Source: Panagrolaimus kolymaensis
Lineage: Eukaryota; Nematoda; Chromadorea; Rhabditida; Panagrolaimidae
Reading direction: 5' to 3'
Assembly: GCA_028622995.1 (NCBI GenBank)
Contig: JAJQJQ010000029.1
Span: 434,001-498,000 of the forward strand
DNA: 64,000 nt
Position 1 is the first letter of the stretch. Each line of letters begins with the position of its first letter. A program made the position numbers and the translations under genes. Positions 46,627 to 58,500 of this stretch are shown here, piece after piece. Under the pieces are notes generated by a model. It had not been told where the DNA came from. It saw only the letters and a program-made list of their open reading frames with translations, and searched no databases.

Positions 46627-47329
46627 AGAATTTCTACTTAAGATAAATAATGACTGAAACTGCAGCTATTTAGCGATAACTTTATTTATCAATAAAAGTT
46701 TTAATAAATGTTGTTTGTTCTAAAAGCCATTATTCAACTTTTAAGAAAAAAGATAGGTCAAGCTTTTCACTAATAAAATTTAAGCCAAAACGGACAAACC
46801 AAAAAGTGCGAAAGTCTTTATACTTATAATTAATTACAAGATGTAAAAAAAATTTATCTATCGATTATTTAACTCTATCTATGGAATCGCTCGATGCACG
46901 GTCAAAAAAACAGAAAACCAAAATTCTGAAGACAAATGTAAATTTTTTTTAGAAAAAAAAGTAAAAAAATTGGATAATAATTTTTTTTTTCTTGCCTCAA
47001 ACCTTTTAAATTTTCTTCGAATGATTCCAACTCCTAGTATTCATTCGATGATGAATTGGTGACTGACTGTTTTGGTGGTTTATGTCTCGAATTTCAATTT
47101 TATTTTGTTATTATTAATTCGAGGCATTACTTCTTTCTTTACCACCATGCTTGCAAGAAAACTTGATAAATAATAAAAAATGATATACAAGAAAGTTTTA
47201 CAATAATAAATGTGAAAAACCTCTCAAGGAATGTGCGCAATAAAATAAAAATGCATAAACAAGGGTCAAAGAATGACTCTTAAATTTTTTTTTGACTCTC
47301 ATTCCTTCATTTTTTTTGTTCAAAGATAG
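46627..47329. other. intergenic
   Basis: AT-rich with no feature that I can support. Confidence 0.45.
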
Positions 47330-47769
47330 ATGATGGCTGCAGTTGCTCAAAATCAAATAATTTATCCTTGTGAAAAATATGAAACTGAAGCTAAAAAATT
47401 GTTAGCTGAAGTTGAAGCCGCCCCAACCTTATTTAAAGTGCGACAGCTTTTCAAAGATTTTGCTGAAATTTTCACTGTTACACGATTATTTTGGGATTTA
47501 TGGATTCGGTGAGCTAAAAATTTTTTTAAAGTAAACTAATTTCTTAAAATTTATTTAGAAAAGAAAATGTTTCAACTTTTCCGGATTATAATGAATCCAA
47601 AAAAGATAACCAAATAAAAGAAATCAAAGATTTCGCAAAAACTCATTTTTATTATGCAAATATTCTGGATTTTAATTTAGAAAGTTTTAAAGTAAGAAGA
47701 ATGAATGTTTGTTTATACCTTCGGAAGATTCTCCAAAAATCTAAGAATTTCAATAATCATAATTTTTAA
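47330..47769 (+). CDS. small helical protein, unrecognised
   Basis: Exon 1 47330-47508 and exon 2 from 47559, joined in phase by GTGAGC and TTATTTAG. The second exon either runs to a TAA at 47767-47769 or ends at a GTAAGA donor at 47692. The protein (about 129 residues in the read-through form) is helical and charged (YETEAKKLLAEVEAAPTLF, KVRQLFKDFAEIFTV), without signal peptide or membrane span. No family was recognised. Its 3' end overlaps the end of a small gene on the other strand by about 20 bases. Confidence 0.5.
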
Positions 47770-47932
47770 AAGTAGCAAAAGATTGGGATTCATTCACACT
47801 TACTCGATTGGGATTATAAACTTTGTATCGATCAAATGAAGGAGAAATCCCACAAATTACAAAACTATTACTTCCGCCAACAATAATTAAAGTTGTTACA
47901 AAAGTTAAAAACAAAATTAAACGAAAAAACAT
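47750..47932 (-). CDS. small secreted or single-span peptide, 60 aa
   Basis: ATG 47932 opens 60 codons to the TGA at 47750-47752. Residues 1-18 are a good signal peptide or anchor (MFFRLILFLTFVTTLIIVGG). The remainder is polar with one Cys (ICGISPSFDRYKVYNPNRV). It could be a peptide precursor or a small secreted effector. The frame extends further upstream without an ATG, so a longer spliced form is possible. Evidence is limited to composition and the leader. Confidence 0.4.
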   Translation of the reverse strand: MFFRLILFLTFVTTLIIVGGSNSFVICGISPSFDRYKVYNPNRVSVNESQSFATFKNYDY

Positions 47933-48394
47933 TGCTTCATTCACTTTTTTAGTTTGCTTGAAAATAAAGAAACACTTTTTTTGTCTAAAATCTTTGTTTA
48001 AAAAAATCAAAAAACGCGACATCAAAAAAGAAACCTGACGAAGCATTATTGTTTTTGTGAGAAATAAAAAAAGTAATAATGATACCTTTTTTGAATCATA
48101 AATTTTTAAAGGCATCATAAAAATTAAAAATGTTAGAAAGCCTAAAAACCACTAACCATTAACTTTGATGTTTGAGCATCCATCATTTTTTTTAAAAAAA
48201 AATGACTCTTGCAACGACCGTATTTGAAAAACGCAGCTTTTCTTTCGTTCAAACTTTTTCTTTCTTTCATTCTCCAATTTTTTCCAAATTTGAAAATTTG
48301 ACGTCGATGTATCGTGTTGCTTGATTGCGTTATTCTTCAAAATTGTTTGTTTTTTTGTACGTAATTATTTCATTTTTAGATCTTTCGCAAGGTG
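47933..48394. other. intergenic
   Basis: Contains a possible spliced-leader acceptor (CATTTTTAG ending at 48379), 15 bases before the ATG at 48395. Nothing else was found. Confidence 0.45.
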
Positions 48395-49853
48395 ATGATC
48401 ACTCTCAATCATAGCATTTTGGAAGAAGTTTTCATCGAAAGTATCAAAGAAAGGAATATCGTCAAATCTCTTGCAAATTTTATGCTCAATGGTAAAGAAA
48501 ACTTTGATGTGGCTTTGAAATACTTCTCAAAATCTGTTTCGGTCAAAGCTAAAGCTATTCACATGTTTGTTACCGTTAGAAATGTTGGTTGATTTTTGTA
48601 TTCGTTAGCTATACATAATAATGCTTTTGCTTTTTTAGTGTCAACAGATAAAAAGCTATAAGCTTCCATATAACTTTATTCTGATTAAACCTCTCTTATC
48701 TGTTATTGGTCCAGCTATCAGTGACCTCGTTATTGCCGAAGTTCCAACTAACCTTGATGCACATGGCGCTGTTAACCCCATTGAAAATTTGTTTCAAATC
48801 GGTTAGTTTTTGTTTAGTATTATCTTTTTACTTATGTAGTGTATGATCGTTTAGGATTGAAAAAGGTTACTATTCATGATGTCCTATTAGCAAACCAAAT
48901 CAGTGCTTTGAAGAAATGTAACAATGTTGAAAAGATCGAACTTAATGGATGTTTTGTAAATAAACTTGTAAGTTTACTTGTTTCAAATACTTTTTGTTTG
49001 TTCTTTTGTTGTTTGATCACGTCTTATATGTTGCTTTACTTATTTGTGAAAGCTTTAGTTGATGCTTCAGATATTGCAACAAGTGTTAGTTGATGATTAC
49101 GTGCTTCATATAATCTTGTTTGCAATCATACTAATGCTTTCCATTTTAGAACTTGAGCTGTATTCCTTATTCATGTCGCGAACTCAAACTTGGCCATGTT
49201 GATTTTGCTGATCTCGTCACTACTAAAAAGTTAGTTTTGCTTTATGGCTATAATGTTATCTCATTCTTCTCTTTGTAGAGTCGCTCTTAAATCTGTTAGA
49301 AAGCTGGAAATTTTTGGATTCTTCAACGTTGCAACTTTTGGTCCTAACTCTCGACAAGCTTTGATGAACTTTATATGTGAAAGCTTTCCAAATCTTCAAG
49401 TATTGAATGTTTCATTTTACTTACCTCTTTACAATACACAAATCACTCAACTTGCTTCAAGTGTGAAGAGAATGAAAATGGATGTGTTCAAGAAGATCTC
49501 GGATTCAAAGATTCATGGAAGCATCAAATTTGTTGGGATCGAAAATGAAAGTGTTTATAATTCTGTACGTGCTTTTTCTCTTCAACCTTTGTGTATCATC
49601 ATCCCACTTTCATTTTCAGGTTGCTTTTATCCTTCGTCTAAGCGAACACACCGCATTCAATAACTTCAAAAAAAGAATTGTTACGAAATTTCAACTTTCT
49701 CCTGATTTAGAACTTCAATTTGTGTTTGGTTTTGGCCGCCTTTGGATTGATTGCTATGAAGATGAATATGGAAGCTCTTTCAATAATATGTTTGATAACG
49801 AAATTGACTCCTCTGATAATGAAGACGTTGATATGACTGATCTAGATGTTTAA
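48395..49853 (+). CDS. family B protein with LRR-like body, second member
   Basis: Six exons in consistent phase: 48395-48583, 48639-48801, 48840-48967, 49150-49229, 49279-49564, 49620-49853, giving 359 residues. The start ATG lies 15 bases after a strong acceptor signal, suggesting trans-splicing. The N-terminus (MITLNHSILEEVFIESIKE) corresponds to MAALNNEILKDIFFQ of the gene at 22397. ALKYFSKSVSVKA matches ALNFFAKTSAALV, and SCIPYSCRELKLG matches QEIPLPCRELLLK, each opening an exon. Short beta/alpha-like segments (KKVTIHDV, EKIELNGC, RKLEIFGFF) suggest degenerate leucine-rich repeats. The C-terminus is acidic (DSSDNEDVDMTDLDV) but lacks the basic end of its paralogue. AATAAA at 49896 may be its polyadenylation signal. 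Confidence 0.78.
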
Positions 49854-50485
49854 TAATTTGTTTGTTTGTTATCATATGTTTTTACTTTTGCGTTTAATAA
49901 AGGTTTAATATTGTTCTTATGTGTTATAAAGGTTTTTTACTGTTGCTAATATGAAGCAAGGCGAAGCTATTAGGTTCCACAGTTATTGCTTAACTACGGC
50001 TTTTGACTGCCATGATCATCGACAATCGAGTGAGAATTCGTGATGGTTTATAGAGGATTTGGTGGATCAGTGGAGAGTTTGTTTAGCGGTGCTACTGCTG
50101 GTGTTTGCTTTTATGTATGAATATCTTTGGTTGAGCATTTATGTATGTGTTGTTTATGTTGTGCTTGGTAATAATGGTGGTTTACTTCTGTGTGTACCAG
50201 ATGTACGTGTGTAGCTGGCAGTAATAAATGGATATCAGCAAAACACGATTGAAAAAATGAGTGTCTGCAGTGATTTATGCCTACGAAATAGTCTCAGCTA
50301 AAAGTGATACTGTATTATAACGAAACGAGGTTCTCAAACATAGCTATGATCTTTGAAGTTTTAGACACAACAATATAAGAAGAATACATGTTTATTTAAC
50401 ATCCAACATCACAAATGATCCAATCACAAATGATTATAATAATAACATAAAAAGCATAAACTAAGAATAAAAAGAGTTTTATCAG
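49854..50485. other. intergenic, less AT-rich than neighbours
   Basis: Between two convergent genes. G and T are more frequent than elsewhere in the window (49930-50300), but no frame or hairpin stands out enough to call. Confidence 0.4.
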
Positions 50486-50604
50486 CTACCATTTCCAGGG
50501 ATCGTCGACATTCGATGGCATACTTTTGACTCGTTTAGAAAACATTCGACTATGTCCTTTCATCATTTCACGTTTGAAGATACAATTTTGTCCATGGCAT
50601 AAAC
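50486..50604 (-). CDS. possible exon downstream of the kinase gene
   Basis: After an acceptor TTTTTTTCAG (50612-50605) the minus strand is open for 39 codons, with a coding-like, non-repetitive sequence (LCHGQNCIFKREMMKGHSRM ... ending DDPWKW) and a TAG at 50488-50486. A GTAAGT donor at 50666-50661 could supply the preceding exon, but I find no ATG in the needed phase. It may be the end of a short separate gene or an alternative 3' exon of the kinase gene. Confidence 0.3.
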
Positions 50605-50717
50605 CTGAAAAAAAGGAAGTTGAAGAAACAAGTTCAAAGGAAAGAATAAAGAAAAAAAGAACTTACTTGGTGATAAAACATAGAAGCATATTATTTTGGA
50701 GCTTCTCCACTTCCATT

Positions 50718-53700
50718 TTATTGTTTATTAAAGCTGTTTAAATAAGCTTTAGAAGGTATCTTAAGAGCAAATTTTTGAAGAATTGGATGAATTTCAACAA
50801 AATCCATGGAGTTAGGTTTAAAAATCATTTGAACTTCTTTTTTTTCTTCCATTTCAGCTCGAGTTGTTTCAAATCCATCCAAGCTATCAAATGCAGATTT
50901 ACAAGCATAGCCAGCATTTTGAAAAATGATTGGTTTGAATGGTGGATCATTTTCTTCAACTCCATTGAAATAACGATGTTTTGAAATATCATTGAGTCGA
51001 TCATTTGGATCATGTTGTAAAAGACCTTTGATAAGTTCTTTAGCTGCTTCATCTTGAATTCCTTCCAGATTTGGTTGTCCATATGTTTCTATTCTCATAA
51101 ATTCTTTCATCCCCATATTGTTAAACGGAGTTCTTCTTAGGATCAAAAAAGCAATAACAACACCATATGACCATCGATCAGCAGCTAATCCAGAAGGTTG
51201 ATAATTTCTAACTTCGGGAGCAGAAAATGGAAACGGCGTAAATGGAAGGACTTTCTGGATTGTAATATCACGTGAATGACCAAAATCAATAAGTCGAACA
51301 TGTCCGGATGAAGTTAAAGCAATATTATCAGGTTTGAGGTCACTAAAAATAAGAATAAAGTCATTTACAAAAGTTTATGCATGAATATTAAGCTTACCCA
51401 TGTGTTAAATGGTTTTCATGTAAATATTCCAAAGCAAGAGCAAGTTGATAAGCGATTGATTGCTTTCCTTTATCACAAATATTTGAATTTTCCATATGAT
51501 ATTGAAGAGTGCCACCTTTGATATATTCCATAACTGTACACCATTTTCCATCAGCATTGTAGCCACAGTAAAGCATCTTCGGAATATATTTGTGATCATC
51601 ACAACGAGAATAAGCAATAGCTTCAGCTATTAGTGCTTCAGGATCATGTATCATTTCCACTTTTTCTATGAATTCTGTATCACATCCATTGAAGCACATC
51701 ACACTTGCTTGACCAAAGCAGCCTTTTCCAATCACATTTTTCACGAGAGCATTTTCTTTCATAAATTTTATACAAATATTCTCCATGATATCTTTGCTAA
51801 AGAAAAACAGGGATAAAATTTAAGCAATCAACATTAAACAAGCATATGAAACAAACACTTACACATTGGACTTAGTGCAATCAAAATCTTTAGTGCAAAC
51901 CCACCATTTGTTCTTATATAGTAAAAAACGTTTATCTTTTTCAATAATATCCAGAATATCCAAACCACTATGACGAACATCTTCATGGGATTCAAGCGTT
52001 GTATGAATTGATTCAGCAACGAGATCACTTCGACATTGTAACACATATTTGTTCAGCTTTCGAACATCACCAATTCTAACATGAATACGAAAAAATTGAA
52101 TCCATTCAACGAATGATGGTATATAATTTTCTTCTTCTAAAAATGTAAAGCATTAATCTCCATTAGTTTTATTCTTTCATTGTTCAACAAAATAAACCAC
52201 AACTTTAGAAAAAAGCATTCAAAAACATACCTTTGAAAGAATCGTTTAGTAACTTTAACTTCTCCAATTGCTGTTCAATTACTTGTTCCCTTGATTTGAT
52301 ATTTAGTGCATCTTCGCTAAAAAGTAAAAATGTGTAAGTTGTTTCAAAAAACTTGAGATTTTAGTATATCAGGGTAAAGTAACTTACTTATACTTTATAG
52401 CTTGTCGTAACTTTTCAGCAAGGAAATGATTGAATTTCTTCTGGTTTGTAATATTTTTTCCTTCTATAGTTACATTATCAAAGTTTGCAAGCACAGGTTC
52501 AGCGAGGTTTTGATCGAAATCACCCTAAAATTTGTAAAAATGTAAAGAACACACAATCACTTTTAATTCAAACATACATTTTTAACAGGATCATGAAAAT
52601 GTCTGATGTAGCTACCAGGTTGAAGATAACCTTTTTCATCAAGTTCAAGATATCCCATACAATTATCCAAAGAATAATGAAAGTTTTCAGCAGATGGATC
52701 AGCATTATATGTACATTTGTAGCGAGAAGGATCTTGACGCGTTCTTGAATATTTATAACCTTGAAACAAAACTTGATTTTTAGTTGAACCACGAATGAAA
52801 GTTGCTCTAAATTTGGAAATAGATGGATTGTACTTGTTAAGCCATAATTCGATTGAGCTAATAATCTCTTTGAAATAGACAACATCTTCAGCTGAGAATT
52901 TTCTGGGCTTTTTCAATTTTTGCTTGAGTTCTTTGATAATATTCTTTCTTGTTTCTTTCAAAGCTATAACATCTTCCCTAAAAATTTATTAGTTATGCTT
53001 TTGTTACATTAAAAAGGTAGCACTTGTTGCTTCACATTAAACTTACCAGAATTTTACCATATGTTCATGCGTCATAAAAATAAGATTTTCAGCTTTTACA
53101 GGGACACGATTACCCAAAATTCGATAGTAGTATTCTTTAATCTAAAAAATTACAAAGTTAAATAAAAGAAGGACTTTTTGAAACGAGAAAGATTTATAAC
53201 GAACAAATATACTTACATTTTCATACTCATCGTCATCACCTGCAGCCGAAGAATATCCTGATGAAGCATCATCATCAATAACATCACTCAATGTACTTTC
53301 ATCCGAATCATCCTAAAAACCAAAACATTATTAGTAATTTCGAAATATTTTACACAGTTCAAACGAAGAAAGTAATCAAGTAAATGCAAAGAGAATGTGC
53401 CATCCATTAAAATGCAAAATCATGTAAGATAAAATGATTGTAAAATAAACATACATCATTGAATTCAGGTTCCAACATCTTTCTATTATTCATTTTTTCG
53501 TCATTCAAATCACCAAGCTGAAAACAAGTAAGTTAGTTAGATTATGAAATACATTGACATTTGTCCCATATTTACGAAAAATCCAAGAAAAAACATTTAC
53601 CCATGATGGTAGTTCACAATGTATCAAATTTTGATTAGGTGGTAAGCTTTTTGTTGTATCATGTGGAAATGAATGAGATGCTTCTGGTGATTGATAGCCT

Positions 53701-54648
53701 TGAATTGAATCTTGAACTTCGTGATTATCCTAAAAAGTACATAGTTTTAGTAACGATATCAAAGGTTTTGAAAAGTGTTATGGCATCCAAAAATATATGT
53801 TGTAAAAGCCAAAAACCATGGACGTTTGATTTGGTTTGATATTAGAGTACCAAAAAATAAAGATAAACAGCCAAAATAAACTAACATGTTGCTGTAGCTG
53901 AGTTGAAGATGGTTTGGAATGGATTGAATAATGAACATGATCGTCAATTTCAGTCGAATTTTCCTGAAAAGTAAGTTTAGTTATGCATTTTCTTTTTCTA
54001 TGGTTTCTCATTTTGGCATTTTTAAGAGTAAAATAACATACTAAATTTGATGCTTGATTTGATGAAATAGATAAATTTGATAAGGTGTTTATTGATGCTT
54101 CATAAGAAAGTAAATGTGACGATTCAGGAGTATGATAAACAGCATCTTCAGGATCATCGACGTAATCCTAAAAAAATGCTGTATTACTAAACCAAAAAAT
54201 ACAACAAAAAACTTGAAATAAAAAGTATGTGTAACTCACATTAGGATCAGGATCTAAAGACATTAATGATGTACTTCTGAGAACAGGTGAAACACGTCGT
54301 GGAAACCGAATTGGCGAACCATAATCATTGTTATCATTGTAATCGACATCGTAATTGCTTGAAACGTCCTAAAATGGAAAAAAATTATTTGTTTGTTAGT
54401 TGCAAAAGTTATTAAAAATAGGAAAAGAAAGAAAGAGAAAAACTTACAATGGTATTTCTTCTTCGTTTAGCCGTTGTTCCATTGCGTTTACGCATTCCAT
54501 AATTTTCAGCGCGCCAGCCTACTTCTAAAAAAAAACAATATTATTGAATTATAAATATAAACAAACTTTGTATTCTTTGATAATGGCGGTCTTTAATAGC
54601 TCGGGCTGGATCTTCTCGAGGTCGTCCATTTCTTCTCTTTCCAACCAT
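50718..54648 (-). CDS. protein kinase with long acidic modular N-terminus
   Basis: Fifteen exons, all phases consistent: 54648-54567, 54524-54448, 54368-54240, 54167-54042, 53963-53886, 53729-53601, 53517-53455, 53312-53217, 53141-53047, 52977-52578, 52524-52388, 52316-52231, 52136-51863, 51796-51398, 51342-50718; 931 residues. The N-terminus is basic (GKRRNGRPRE...KRNGTTAKRRR), perhaps nuclear. Exons 3-8 are short phase-0 exons rich in Asp, Glu and Ser. The middle is helical and unrecognised. The kinase domain (about 610-870) has the Gly loop GKGCFGQASV, a likely beta-3 Lys in FIEKVE, the catalytic loop as HGDLKPDN (Gly replaces Arg of HRD), LIDFGHSRD, SAPEV, and DRWSYGVVIAFLILRRTPF. It should phosphorylate Ser/Thr. 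A splice-acceptor-like signal (TTTTTAG) 12 bases before the ATG suggests trans-splicing. Family assignment is open. Confidence 0.88.
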
Positions 54649-54669
54649 AATTGTTTATTCTAAAAAGAG

Positions 54670-54897
54670 ATGAGGATGAATAACAAAATGACGATGGAAG
54701 GAGGAAGAAGAAAAAAAGAATCGCGTTCAAAAGAGAAAAAACAAGCTAAGTGTATTGGAAACAGAAAGCCAATAGTGTCCATGCGAAAAAAGACAAATAA
54801 AAAAAAAATTTTTAAAGGTTTTTCCTTCCTAGTAATTTTGATTGTTATTTTGTACGTGCATGGAAATTCTTTATGGAATATTTATAAAAAAAGATAA
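54670..54897 (+). CDS. possible basic single-span protein, 75 aa
   Basis: ATG 54670 opens 75 codons ending in TAA. The first 48 residues are very basic (GGRRKKESRSKEKKQ), followed by a hydrophobic span (FLVILIVILYVHGN). It is divergent from the kinase gene with only 21 bases between start codons, which is unusually tight. A-rich composition could produce such a frame by chance, so confidence is low. Confidence 0.25.
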   Translation: MRMNNKMTMEGGRRKKESRSKEKKQAKCIGNRKPIVSMRKKTNKKKIFKGFSFLVILIVILYVHGNSLWNIYKKR

Positions 54898-55549
54898 AAT
54901 TATTATATAAAATGAATGAATGAAGTTTGCTTTTGCATTGTATAAAAATCAAGTGGTGATGAGTGGCGGTTGAATATTGTGTTAAAGAATCGAAATTTGC
55001 CCAAAGATACCAAGGGATTAGCGTAAGACAACTTTCATACCCGAAAGAAAGGTGAAAGAACAAAGACTTTTATTTTATTAACAAGAAGCAAGTCGCTGTA
55101 ATTATTGAGGGTCTTTAAAGTATTTGGAGTTCATCTTAAGAAGAGATGTGGGTAAGGAAATTAGTTACCAAGTGGCAAACCCTTAGTTATATGGCATGAG
55201 GATCTTAGACCACAACTATGAGAATGATAATGAGGATCCATGCAATAAGATTAAAGTAATACTAATGTAAATAACAAATGTCAACTGAGTCATTAATAAA
55301 TTATTAAAAAAAAAAATGAGTAAAAAAGATGAGATCACAGAGGGAAGGCAACTTCATGCTTAGTAAAAAAATAAATAACAATAGGGTTTAATTAAAGCAT
55401 TTTTTAAAGGTTTTTTTGATTAGTGATTTTATCAGAAACGAATGATAATTACTGAAATAGATTTTTGAAACTGATTAAAAAAGATAATTCTGCAATATTT
55501 TTATTTATTTGATAAGCAAACTTTAGGGTTTCGCTTTACTCTAAAAAAA
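54898..55549. other. intergenic before the satellite
   Basis: No gene was found. From about 55520 the sequence starts to resemble the satellite monomer in degenerate form. Confidence 0.45.
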
Positions 55550-58500
55550 TTTGTATAGCTCTTGAAAGCAAATGAGAGGTCATTAAATAAATAAAATTAC
55601 ATAAAAATGAAGAAAATTTTGTCATAGCTTTAAATATTTAGCATTGAAACTTTTTGTTTTCTCTTAACTTTAAAAATTTCTGAAAATCGATTTCGCTCTT
55701 GAAAGCGAATGAGAGATCATTAAATAAATAAAATTACATAAAAATGAAGAAAATTTTGTCATAGCTTTAAATATTTGGCATTGAAACTTTTAACTCTCGA
55801 TATATAAAATTTTTTTTGAAAATCGATTTCGCTCTCCAAAGCGAATGAGAGGTCATTAAATAAATAAAATTACATAAAAATGAAGAAAATTTTGTCATAG
55901 CTTTAAATATTTAGCATTGAAACTTTTTGTTTTCTCTTAACTTTAAAAATTTCTGAAAATCGATTTCGCTCTTGAAAGCGAATGAGAGATCATTAAATAA
56001 ATAAAATTACATAAAAATGAAGAAAATTTTGTCATAGCTTTAAATATTTAGCATTGAAACTTTTTGTTTTCTCTTAACTTTAAAAATTTCTGAAAATCGA
56101 TTTCGCTCTTGAAAGCGAATGAGAGATCATTAAATAAATAAAATTACATAAAAATGAAGAAAATTTTGTCGAAACTTTAAATATTTGGCATTGAAACTTT
56201 TAACTCTCGATATATAAAATTTTTTTTGAAAATCGATTTCGCTCTCCAAAGCGAATGAGAGGTCATTAAATAAATAAAATTACATAAAAATGAAGAAAAT
56301 TTTGTCATAGCTTTAAATATTTAGCATTGAAACTTTTTGTTTTCTCTTAACTTTAAAAATTTCTGAAAATCGATTTCGCTCTTGAAAGCGAATGAGAGAT
56401 CATTAAATAAATAAAATTACATAAAAATGAAGAAAATTTTGTCGAAACTTTAAATATTTGGCATTAAAACTTTTAACTCTCGATATATAAAATTTTTTTT
56501 GAAAATCGATTTCGCTCTCCAAAGCGAATGAGAGGTCATTAAATAAATAAAATTACATAAAAATGAAGAAAATTTTGTCATAGCTTTAAATATTTAGCAT
56601 TGAAACTTTTTGTTTTCTCTTAACTTTAAAAATTTCTGAAAATCGATTTCGCTCTTGAAAGCGAATGAGAGATCATTAAATAAATAAAATTACATAAAAA
56701 TGAAGAAAATTTTGTCATAGCTTTAAATATTTGGCATTGAAACTTTTAACTCTCGATATATAAAATTTTTTTTGAAAATCGATTTCGCTCTCCAAAGCGA
56801 ATGAGAGGTCATTAAATAAATAAAATTACATAAAAATGAAGAAAATTTTGTCATAGCTTTAAATATTTAGCATTGAAACTTTTTGTTTTCTCTTAACTTT
56901 AAAAATTTCTGAAAATCGATTTCGCTCTTGAAAGCGAATGAGAGATCATTAAATAAATAAAATTACATAAAAATGAAGAAAATTTTGTCGAAACTTTAAA
57001 TATTTGGCATTGAAACTTTTAACTCTCGATATATAAAATTTTTTTTGAAAATCGATTTCGCTCTCCAAAGCGAATGAGAGGTCATTAAATAAATAAAATT
57101 ACATAAAAATGAAGAAAATTTTGTCATAGCTTTAAATATTTAGCATTGAAACTTTTTGTTTTCTCTTAACTTTAAAAATTTCTGAAAATCGATTTCGCTC
57201 TTGAAAGCGAATGAGAGATCATTAAATAAATAAAATTACATAAAAATGAAGAAAATTTTGTCGAAACTTTAAATATTTGGCATTAAAACTTTTAACTCTC
57301 GATATATAAAATTTTTTTTGAAAATCGATTTCGCTCTCCAAAGCGAATGAGAGGTCATTAAATAAATAAAATTACATAAAAATGAAGAAAATTTTGTCAT
57401 AGCTTTAAATATTTAGCATTGAAACTTTTTGTTTTCTCTTAACTTTAAAAATTTCTGAAAATCGATTTCGCTCTTGAAAGCGAATGAGAGATCATTAAAT
57501 AAATAAAATTACATAAAAATGAAGAAAATTTTGTCATAGCTTTAAATATTTAGCATTGAAACTTTTTGTTTTCTCTTAACTTTAAAAATTTCTGAAAATC
57601 GATTTCGCTCTTGAAAGCGAATGAGAGATCATTAAATAAATAAAATTACATAAAAATGAAGAAAATTTTGTCGAAACTTTAAATATTTGGCATTGAAACT
57701 TTTAACTCTCGATATATAAAATTTTTTTTGAAAATCGATTTCGCTCTCCAAAGCGAATGAGAGGTCATTAAATAAATAAAATTACATAAAAATGAAGAAA
57801 ATTTTGTCATAGCTTTAAATATTTGGCATTGAAACTATTAACTCTCGATATATAAAATTTTTTTTGAAAATCGATTTCGCTCTCCAAAGCGAATGAGAGG
57901 TCATTAAATAAATAAAATTACATAAAAATGAAGAAAATTTTGTCGAAACTTTAAATATTTGGCATTAAAACTTTTAACTCTCGATATATAAAATTTTTTT
58001 TGAAAATCGATTTCGCTCTCCAAAGCGAATGAGAGGTCATTAAATAAATAAAATTACATAAAAATGAAGAAAATTTTGTCATAGCTTTAAATATTTGGCA
58101 TTGAAACTATTAACTCTCGATATATAAAATTTTTTTTGAAAATCGATTTCGCTCTCCAAAGCGAATGAGAGGTCATTAAATAAATAAAATTACATAAAAA
58201 TGAAGAAAATTTTGTCGAAACTTTAAATATTTGGCATTAAAACTTTTAACTCTCGATATATAAAATTTTTTTTGAAAATCGATTTCGCTCTCCAAAGCGA
58301 ATGAGAGGTCATTAAATAAATAAAATTACATAAAAATGAAGAAAATTTTGTCATAGCTTTAAATATTTGGCATTGAAACTATTAACTCTCGATATATAAA
58401 ATTTTTTTTGAAAATCGATTTCGCTCTCCAAAGCGAATGAGAGGTCATTAAATAAATAAAATTACATAAAAATGAAGAAAATTTTGTCGAAACTTTAAAT

